From positions 2,790,001 to 2,854,000 of the forward strand of contig NZ_CP019285.1 in assembly GCF_000226975.2 (NCBI RefSeq): a stretch of 64,000 nt of DNA. Reading direction: 5' to 3'. Under the pieces are notes generated by a model. That model had not been told where the DNA came from and did no database searches. It saw nothing but the letters and a program-made list of their open reading frames with translations. Shown one piece after another: positions 58,269-64,000 of the stretch (the first letter of the stretch is position 1; each line of letters begins with the position of its first letter). This stretch comes from Halobiforma lacisalsi AJ5 (GTDB lineage: Archaea; Halobacteriota; Halobacteria; Halobacteriales; Natrialbaceae). A program made the position numbers and the translations under genes.

Positions 58269-58916
58269 ATGTCACCACAGTTCACTGACGACGACATCGG
58301 CAAGACCGTCGTCAACGCGAACGGAGACGAGGTCGGTATCGTCGCGGACGTCGAGCACGGGACAGCACACGTGGAACCTGATCCGGGGATCACGGACACG
58401 ATCAAGGCGAAACTCGGCTGGGGCGGGACCGACGAGCACGCCTACCCGCTCCAGGAGCAGGCGGTGTCACAGGTGACGTCGGACGCGGTCCACCTCGAGA
58501 GCGATCTCTCGGGGACTGGAACAGGAACGAGCGGCCGGGAAACGACGGGAGCCGGGACGGGGACCGACACCGGAACCGGATCCGGGACCCCGGGAACCGG
58601 CTCGGGGCGAGACATGGGTACCGATCGAGGGACCGACGTCGGCGACGACCAGGGCCTGATGGACGACGATGACGACGACCTCATCGGCGATGACGATAAC
58701 GAAGGCATGATCCGGGACGATGACGACGACCTCATCGGCGACGACGATAACGAAGGCATGATTCGCGATGATGACGACGACGAACTCATCGGCGACGACG
58801 ACGATGACGGGCTAATGAGCGATGACGATGACGACGACCTCATCGGCGACGATGATGACGACGACGGGCTAATGAGCGACGACGACGACCGGACCCGCGA
58901 CGACGACACTATCTGA
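58269..58916 (+). CDS. PRC-barrel-like protein with Asp-rich tandem repeats
   Basis: 215 residues. Residues 1-80 resemble a PRC barrel (D-D-I-G-K-T-V-V-N-A-N-G-D-E-V-G-I-V-A-D-V). About 83-125 is a Gly/Thr linker (G-T-G-T, T-D-T-G-T-G). About 130-212 contains five related blocks built on D-D-D-D-D-x-L-I-G-D-D-D alternating with G-M-I-R or G-L-M-S. The repeats are extremely acidic, and could bind divalent cations or provide a hydrated, disordered tail. No membrane segment. Unknown function. Confidence 0.85.
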   Translation: MSPQFTDDDIGKTVVNANGDEVGIVADVEHGTAHVEPDPGITDTIKAKLGWGGTDEHAYPLQEQAVSQVTSDAVHLESDLSGTGTGTSGRETTGAGTGTDTGTGSGTPGTGSGRDMGTDRGTDVGDDQGLMDDDDDDLIGDDDNEGMIRDDDDDLIGDDDNEGMIRDDDDDELIGDDDDDGLMSDDDDDDLIGDDDDDDGLMSDDDDRTRDDDTI

Positions 58917-58920
58917 ATCG

Positions 58921-59244
58921 TCAGTGGGTCACGTGTCGCTCCACGTCACCCTCGAGTCGCTCCGTTCGCTCCCGACCCTCTACTCCTCGTCCCGATAGTC
59001 GCCGGTCGCGACCACGGACCCAGTACGGGAGCCCGACTTCTCCCTCGAGCGACCGCTTTAGAACGAGGTATACGACGACTCGAGCGGATCAACGGAAAAA
59101 CACGGTGACAGGAGCGGGCCGTTTCGACCCCGCCAGCCGGAGTAATACGCGATACTACCCGTCGGCGTCGGAGCCACCCGTCCGGAAAGACGCGATTACG
59201 GCTATCGCGGCGGCCAGTGTCCGAGGCGAGCCGTCACCCACCGT
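58921..59244. other. Gap with an anchorless coding-like frame
   Basis: 324 bp between convergent genes. On the minus strand 58921-59088 is open (55 codons) and reads V-V-V-Y-L-V-L-K-R-S-L-E-G-E-V-G-L-P-Y-W, then a basic tail, but no ATG/GTG/TTG is present near its beginning. It may be a gene remnant or chance frame; otherwise nothing is seen. Confidence 0.35.
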
Positions 59245-60084
59245 TCACTCCGTCGATCCCGGTTCGCCGAACGACTCACCCTCCCGCTGGTCGGCCCGGC
59301 GTCGACGCAGCGCCGCCCGCGCGTTCGAAGCCTCGTACCCGAACAGGACGCTCTCCCCGTACTCCTCGGCGACCTCGAGGGCGTGGATCAGGTTATCGAC
59401 GTCGACGTTGACTGCGTACAGTTCGATGCTGAACGGCGTCTCGAGGGCGCTGTCGAAGCCGCGCGCGATCGTCTCGAGCCAGTAGGTCGTCTCGTAGGCA
59501 GTATCGTACAGCGGGACGACGAACTCGTCGACGTACTCCTCCAGGGCCTCGAGGTCGAGACCGGCCCGTTCGTAGAGGTGGCCCGGATACGGGTCGGGGT
59601 ACAGCGTCAGGTAGACCCGGCCGGGAATCCTGTCGGCGGCCGCTTCGACGAACTCCGTGATGACCTCGGCCCGCCAGTCGAAGCGGTCGTCGTGGTCGCT
59701 CTCCTCGAACCGCTGCTCGCAGACGCCACACCGGCAGTACTCCGCCCGCGGGAAGCCGACGTCGTCGAGGCGGACGTCCTCGTTCGCGTCGACGCAATCG
59801 TCGATGACGTCGAACAGCCCGTCCCGGTAGTCCTCCCTCGAGGGGCAAATGTAGTCCCAGTCGAAGTACGTCCGATCCCGTGTCGCGGGCCGGCCCAGAT
59901 CGTCGACGGGTACCAGCGAAGGGTCCGCGTCGGACGCCGCGTTGTCCCCGAAACAGGAGACCATGTTGACCCCGTCCTCGATCGGTTCGGCGGACCTACC
60001 GGTCACGTCTTTGACTTCGTAGAAGCCGCGGTCGAACTCCGGCCACCGGACCTCCTCAGCGTTGCGGGTGACGACGCCGTACAT
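59245..60084 (-). CDS. Haloarchaeal hypothetical protein, possibly a TIM-barrel hydrolase
   Basis: 279 residues, no family named. Seen: a C-R-C-G-V-C-E-Q-R-F cluster near 118-127 (possible metal site), D-D-V-G-F-P-R-A-E-Y before it, then R-V-Y-L-T-L-Y-P-D-P-Y-P and F-V-V-P-L-Y-D-T-A-Y. Alternating beta and helix stretches with conserved acidic/aromatic residues recall glycosidase-like barrels of the 'putative glycoside hydrolase' type, which is only inference. Soluble, no signal peptide. ATG 60084. Confidence 0.75.
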   Translation of the reverse strand: MYGVVTRNAEEVRWPEFDRGFYEVKDVTGRSAEPIEDGVNMVSCFGDNAASDADPSLVPVDDLGRPATRDRTYFDWDYICPSREDYRDGLFDVIDDCVDANEDVRLDDVGFPRAEYCRCGVCEQRFEESDHDDRFDWRAEVITEFVEAAADRIPGRVYLTLYPDPYPGHLYERAGLDLEALEEYVDEFVVPLYDTAYETTYWLETIARGFDSALETPFSIELYAVNVDVDNLIHALEVAEEYGESVLFGYEASNARAALRRRRADQREGESFGEPGSTE

Positions 60085-60212
60085 AGCTCAGAGTACGGCG
60101 CGGTCGCCGTAAGCCGTTCGGGTTCGGAATCCCGAGTCCGGCCCCGGTGGTCCAAGCGAAGCGGGTCGGGGCCGGACGGGGGACCGATCAGAGCGGAACG
60201 ACGGTTCGTGAA

Positions 60213-60329
60213 CTATTCGGTCGGTTCGTACTCGATCTCCTCGACGTCGGCGTCCGAGCCGCTGAAGACGACTTTCCAGAGGACGACGACGGCGACCAGG
60301 GCGAGCAGGATTTTGATAGTACGTGACAT
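60213..60329 (-). CDS. 38-residue single-helix membrane protein
   Basis: Too short for routine gene callers. Starts M-S-R-T-I-K-I-L-L-A-L-V-A-V-V-V-L-W-K, a basic start plus one membrane helix, then an acidic tail with a Glu-Glu-Ile-Glu-Tyr motif and stop at 60213. Codon use is typical for the genome. Divergent from the RAD55-like gene and just upstream of the hypothetical gene at 59245 on the same strand. Unknown function. Confidence 0.65.
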   Translation of the reverse strand: MSRTIKILLALVAVVVLWKVVFSGSDADVEEIEYEPTE

Positions 60330-60679
60330 GTACGTGTGAACGAACGGTCGAGACGTACTTAGCTATTCTGGATAGTTCTCAGGACGAGAACGTCCACGGT
60401 GTCGCCAGGGGCCCTCCCCCGCGTCAGGTCGCGTCGATCAGCGATGCAATCTCGTCACGAACGATGGTTCCGCAGTACACACAGCGCACGCCGTCCTCGA
60501 GCACCTCGATTCTTGAATCCCCTCGTTCTCCGTTTCCGAATCCCCGATCCGATCCACACTCGAGAGACCGCAGCGACCGGTCGGACGCGGTGACCTCCCC
60601 ACCGCGGTGACTGCGATAATTGGGCGCCGAACCGAAGGCAAAGAATTATGCAGACAGTCCAGCAAACAGTCACAATCGT

Positions 60680-61306
60680 ATGGTGGATCGGCTGGAAACC
60701 GGGATCGACGTGTTGGATCGGAAACTCGACGGCGGGTTGCCCCCGGGGTATATCGTCGCGTACACTGCCGACCCGGCGAGCCAGTCGGAACTGCTCCTGT
60801 ACGAACTGACGGCCGCCCGCGGGACCCTCTACCTGACCACCGAGCGTTCCGACGGCGTCGTCCGCCACACGCTCGAGTGCTCGCCGTCTGCCGTCGGAAG
60901 CCCGACGGTCAGACACGTCTCGAGCGACGCCCCGCTCGAGGAGGCGACGCGCCTCGTCGACGCGCTCCCGGACGGGGCGAATCTCGTCGTCGACACGATG
61001 AACGTCCTCGAGCGAAGCGACCGCGAGGAGTACGTCACCTTCCTCAACGAACTCAAAGAGAAGATGACCGAGACGGGCAGCATCGCGATGTTACACTGCC
61101 TGCAGGAACGGGACACCCCCGACAACCGGTCGCACACGTACCACGCCGCCGACGCCGTGTTCGATTTGCAGACCGACCTCTCGGGAACCGAGATCGAGAA
61201 CCACCTCACAATCCCGAAGTTCCGCCACGGCGGGCAACCCGTCGAGTCGATCAAACTCGAGTTGACCGAGGAAGTGGCCATCGACACGAGTCGGGACATC
61301 GCCTAA
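60680..61306 (+). CDS. RAD55/KaiC-like ATPase homologue with degenerate P-loop (HTR-like protein)
   Basis: 208-residue RecA-fold protein of the RAD55/KaiC group. It begins R-L-E-T-G-I-D-V-L-D-R-K-L-D-G-G-L-P-P-G, the family N-terminus, but where G-x-x-G-x-G-K-S/T should be it has A-D-P-A-S-Q-S-E-L-L. The Walker B-like strand N-L-V-V-D-T-M-N is present. It is therefore unlikely to hydrolyse ATP in the usual way and may be a structural or signalling partner. ATG 60680 chosen; the frame opens at 60620. Not linked to a partner gene here. Confidence 0.87.
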   Translation: MVDRLETGIDVLDRKLDGGLPPGYIVAYTADPASQSELLLYELTAARGTLYLTTERSDGVVRHTLECSPSAVGSPTVRHVSSDAPLEEATRLVDALPDGANLVVDTMNVLERSDREEYVTFLNELKEKMTETGSIAMLHCLQERDTPDNRSHTYHAADAVFDLQTDLSGTEIENHLTIPKFRHGGQPVESIKLELTEEVAIDTSRDIA

Positions 61307-61361
61307 GCGCGACCGGCGCGGGCCGAAGCGACGAACGGGAGAGAAAAATCAGCGGTTCCCG

Positions 61362-61994
61362 TTAGAAGTCAAACGAGAACAGGCCTCCCGAGCTATCGGC
61401 TCCACTGTCGCCGCTGTCCGCACTGCTTATCGTCGTCCCCTGCTGGACGTTCGTGTTCGACTGGTTGATATCTGTCGACGTGGTGGCGTCACCGGACTCG
61501 AGGTCCTGGTCGCCGACCTCGACGTTGATGTCGAGTTGATCCCTAGCTACCGGGTCTTCTGGCGGTTTTTGTCCGCCACCATTGGGCGGTGCTTCACACT
61601 GGATGTCAAATTCGAGGGTTTCCTCTGTGCTATTATTTCCTACCCGCTCTGCGTTGACCTCAACGGTATACTTCTGATCACTCTCAATCCCGGTAAGAGA
61701 AACAGTGAGACAACTTGGACCGGGAAGATTGGGAGGAGTCGGAAGATTAGGTCTAGACTTAGAAACTCCAACAGATGGAGAGACTGAGACGTCTATAAAA
61801 ACTGCTGGTTCTTCATCATCCACACGGCAGACCTGAAATGTGCCATCAGAACAAATATTCTCCTGTTTTATGGCTATTAAATTTCCTTGCTGTTGGGCGG
61901 CAGCGGTCGTCGCAAACGCACCCCCTCCAACGACTGTCGCCGCGCTTGCTTTCAATACGCTACGCCGTGATACCGTGGATGAATCCTTTGTCAT
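61362..61994 (-). CDS. Tat-exported protein of unknown function
   Basis: 210 residues. A clear twin-arginine signal (S-R-R-S-V-L-K, then G-G-G-A-F-A-T-T-A-A-A) with no lipobox Cys, so the product is probably secreted free. The mature part has a Pro-rich region (N-L-P-T-P-P-N-L-P-G-P), four Cys (two possible disulfides), a beta-rich centre and a Thr/Ser/Asp tail. The central coding part (about 61560-61900) is visibly AT-richer than neighbours. ATG 61994. Confidence 0.8.
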   Translation of the reverse strand: MTKDSSTVSRRSVLKASAATVVGGGAFATTAAAQQQGNLIAIKQENICSDGTFQVCRVDDEEPAVFIDVSVSPSVGVSKSRPNLPTPPNLPGPSCLTVSLTGIESDQKYTVEVNAERVGNNSTEETLEFDIQCEAPPNGGGQKPPEDPVARDQLDINVEVGDQDLESGDATTSTDINQSNTNVQQGTTISSADSGDSGADSSGGLFSFDF

Positions 61995-62408
61995 AGTTAT
62001 CACTCCTGTCGCAATCGGCTCTGAGAGGGGTCCTCTCCCCGGGGAACGGATACCCCTCGAGAACGACTACCACCAACGAGGGAAGTATAATCGAATTATC
62101 GTTGCAAACGCAACTCGGGTATTAACGTGCGAAAATCGGACACTATCTCGAGCGAAACCGACTCAAGAACGCTGTACACCGAAACAGTCGATCGAACGAC
62201 GCGAAACAATCACGAGTTCGACCGCCGGACGGAAACCGTTTCAGCAGCTAATCCGACGTTCTCGACCACGATATGGCATGGTTGCCGGACGGAAACGATA
62301 CAGAACGTTGAACGATCCACCGGTCACGGCTGTGATTCCGTTCCGGGCGTGAAAGACGAAGAGAACGAGAAGAAAACGACGGGAACCGAACCGAGACGGT
62401 CGGCGCGG
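61995..62408. other. Gap between the Tat protein and secY, no gene seen
   Basis: 414 bp. AT-rich stretch near 62085-62120 (AGTATAATCGAATTATCG) probably carries the promoter of the Tat-protein gene. GCCGGACGGAAAC occurs twice, about 62 bp apart (near 62222 and 62284), without an evident role. No open frame looks coding. Confidence 0.4.
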
Positions 62409-63902
62409 TTACTCCTTGCCGAACATCTGGCGCATCATCGGATGCATCTCCATCATCTGCTCTTCCGCGATCTCCTCGTAGAGCTTGTAGGTGATGGAGA
62501 CTGCCAGCAGGAGCCCGGTCCCGGTGACCGAGCCGATGGTGCCGAGCATGTTCGCCATGACGGCCAGCAGGCCGACCAGTGCGCCGCCGATAACGGTCAC
62601 CTGCGGGATGTACCGCTCCATGACCTTCTCGATGACGCCGACGTTCTGTCGGAAGCCGGGGATCTGCATCCCGGAGTTCTGGATCTGCTTTGCTGTCGCT
62701 TCCGGACCCATGTCCGTCGTCTCGACCCAGAAGATGGCGAAGACCGCGCCACCGACGATCATGAACGTCAGGTCGACGGCGACGCGGATCAGCACCATCC
62801 AGACCTCGGCCGTGATCTCGCCGGTCCACCACATCCAGTCGTCGGGGCTGTAGATCGGGGAGACGTAGTAGAACAGCCCACTGACGGGCTGGCTCTGGTC
62901 GTAGACCCCGAGCCACGACAGTTCCTGGCCGAACAGGATGATCGGGCCCGCCTGGCGGTCCGGACCGAGGGTGAACAGGATCTGTCCGATGAACTGGACG
63001 TTCGCCTGCAGCGCGCGAACGAGGATCATCGGCAGGACGCTCGCGTAGATGAGCTTCACGGGGAAGCGACCGCGGGCACCCTTGACCCTGGCGTGGCTGA
63101 GCGGGATCTCGACGCGGACCGACTCCGCGTAGACGACGATCCCGAAGATCAGGACCGTCGTGAACAGCGCGAGGAGCTGTCCGCCGTCCTGCGAGAGCAG
63201 CACGAACAGTCCATCACCGGTGAGCACCGACCCGACGGCGACTTCGTCGGTGAAGAGGATCTGGTACCAGCTGTAGAAGAACCCCTCCGCCGTCGGAGAG
63301 ATCAGGCCTGAGACGAGCCGCTGGCTCACGCCGGCGACGATGAACAGGCCGATACCGCTGCCGACCCCCCACTTGCTGACGACCTCGTCCATGTACAGGA
63401 GGAGGATACCGCCAGCGAAGATCTGGAGGAACATCAGCACCTGGACCTGCGAGCCGACGAACTCGAGCCCACCGAGGACTAACTGATCCTGGGCTGGCAG
63501 GAAGCCGCCGGCGAACACCATCGGAAGGGCGGTCAGCGCCGTCATGACGACGACCAGCAGCTTCTGGAGGCCCTGGTAGAGGACCTGGTCCCGGGGGTCG
63601 TCGGTGTCGAGCCCGAGCAGGTTTGCGCCCCCGAGCAACTGCATGACGATGCTTGCCGTGACGATCGGTCCGATACCGACCTGCAACAGCGAGCCCTGCT
63701 CACCTGCAAGGATCGCACGGAACTCGCCGAAGAGGTCTTGACCCCCGGCCGCGCCGAGGATGTCGATGTTCGTCAGGAAGAAGTACAACACGAGGATCCC
63801 CGCCGTCCACGCCAGCTTGCGCTTGAAGGGAACGTGCCCTTCGGGACGCTTCACTGCGGGCATCCGCGTCAGGACCGGTTCAGCGGCTTCCTTCCATCCC
63901 AT
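62409..63902 (-). CDS. secY: Protein translocase channel subunit SecY
   Basis: 497-residue archaeal SecY/Sec61-alpha with ten membrane helices. N-terminal E-G-H-V-P-F-K-R-K-L, the plug region after TM1, G-I-G-P-I-V-T-A-S-I-V-M-Q-L-L (TM2, signature 1), and G-S-G-I-G-L-F-I (TM4 region). The cytosolic loop E-I-P-L-S-H-A-R-V-K-G-A-R-G-R-F-P-V-K holds the ribosome-contact Arg. C-terminus M-M-R-Q-M-F-G-K-E. Follows the L15 gene by 3 bp, the conserved rpl15-secY order. Confidence 0.98.
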   Translation of the reverse strand: MGWKEAAEPVLTRMPAVKRPEGHVPFKRKLAWTAGILVLYFFLTNIDILGAAGGQDLFGEFRAILAGEQGSLLQVGIGPIVTASIVMQLLGGANLLGLDTDDPRDQVLYQGLQKLLVVVMTALTALPMVFAGGFLPAQDQLVLGGLEFVGSQVQVLMFLQIFAGGILLLYMDEVVSKWGVGSGIGLFIVAGVSQRLVSGLISPTAEGFFYSWYQILFTDEVAVGSVLTGDGLFVLLSQDGGQLLALFTTVLIFGIVVYAESVRVEIPLSHARVKGARGRFPVKLIYASVLPMILVRALQANVQFIGQILFTLGPDRQAGPIILFGQELSWLGVYDQSQPVSGLFYYVSPIYSPDDWMWWTGEITAEVWMVLIRVAVDLTFMIVGGAVFAIFWVETTDMGPEATAKQIQNSGMQIPGFRQNVGVIEKVMERYIPQVTVIGGALVGLLAVMANMLGTIGSVTGTGLLLAVSITYKLYEEIAEEQMMEMHPMMRQMFGKE

Positions 63903-63905
63903 ACG

Positions 63906-64000
63906 TTAGTCCTCGTTCTGTTCGTCTTCGTCGTCTTCGGCGTCGGCCGCTTGCTCCTCGGCGCGTTGCTTTCCGCGCTCGGAGAGGACGGCGTCACCGC
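63906..64000 (-). CDS. rpl15: 50S ribosomal protein L15, C-terminal end (5' part off the window)
   Basis: The last 31 codons are visible: G-D-A-V-L-S-E-R-G-K-Q-R-A-E-E, then an acidic tail ending E-Q-N-E-D and TAA at 63906. This matches the archaeal L15 C-terminal strand, and the position directly before secY supports it. The start lies beyond the window edge. Confidence 0.85.
   Translation of the reverse strand, partial: GDAVLSERGKQRAEEQAADAEDDEDEQNED

Noticed and set aside
62127-63311. 394-codon plus-strand frame antisense to secY
   Set aside because: Low-complexity Asp/Glu/Arg product, antisense to a fully conserved SecY.
1-64000. CRISPR arrays, Cas genes, restriction-modification or toxin-antitoxin systems
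   Set aside because: No regularly spaced repeats and no recognisable defence-system proteins besides TnpB.

Overview
The window is a GC-rich, strongly acidic-proteome chromosome segment from a haloarchaeon. Asp/Glu-rich proteins, Tat-dependent lipoproteins, TATA boxes with short or absent leaders, archaeal ribosomal proteins (L10/P0, L12/P1, L1, L11, SecY/L15) and haloarchaea-specific small families (HEWD, HTH-10, RAD55-like) all point that way. The frequent CTCGAG words and gene repertoire recall Natrialbales (Natrinema/Haloterrigena/Natronorubrum-like), but genus placement is a guess. Nearly all of it reads as core chromosome. The only clear mobile element is one TnpB-only insertion at about 30.7-32.0 kb.

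Layout. 0-5 kb: an acidic hypothetical (partial), a thioredoxin-like protein, an MscS channel, a cupredoxin lipoprotein, an Old-Yellow-Enzyme-type oxidoreductase and a BtpA-family protein. 5-9 kb: a potassium module, with an Lrp-type regulator fused to a TrkA-C domain, then a zinc-ribbon protein, TrkA and TrkH. 9-15 kb: a DUF112 membrane protein and a carotenoid/retinal cluster of lycopene cyclase, two Brp/Blh-like proteins (one lacking key histidines) and a CrtI-type desaturase. 15-19 kb: the L11 / L1-L10-L12 ribosomal genes, with an antisense membrane-protein gene wedged between L11 and L1. 19-26.5 kb: CutA, HEWD, ATP-type PEP carboxykinase, a 932-residue actin-fold/coiled-coil/membrane-anchored protein, a cupin and an MFS transporter. 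26.5-30.6 kb: small zinc protein, NosL-like lipoprotein, SHOCT membrane protein and a HAD-IIA phosphatase.

30.6-45 kb: the TnpB element next to an S66 peptidase, a thioesterase, an overlapping TraB-family/M50 protease pair, PurM with a hexanucleotide repeat, a peroxiredoxin, a UbiA prenyltransferase, DUF547, a macrodomain protein, a metal-box-controlled 55-aa protein, DpsA and a YihY membrane protein. 45-52 kb: a zinc-type ABC importer operon, then ADP-forming acetate-CoA ligase overlapping a phosphotransacetylase-family protein. 52-64 kb: a PRC-barrel protein facing a TrkA-N/DHH phosphoesterase, tRNA-Lys(CTT) with a duplicated 3' end, a methyltransferase, MobB, an HTH-10 regulator, enoyl-CoA hydratase, a PRC-barrel protein with Asp-rich tandem repeats, a RAD55-like ATPase homologue with a degenerate P-loop, a Tat-exported protein, SecY and the end of L15.

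Most promising for novelty: (i) the actin-fold/coiled-coil/membrane-anchor protein, which looks like a self-contained cytoskeletal or envelope-tethering factor; (ii) an 82-bp palindromic repeat present in two copies, each starting on the last base of a TGA stop codon and showing compensatory base changes; (iii) a Brp/Blh paralogue whose presumed iron-ligand histidines are replaced.
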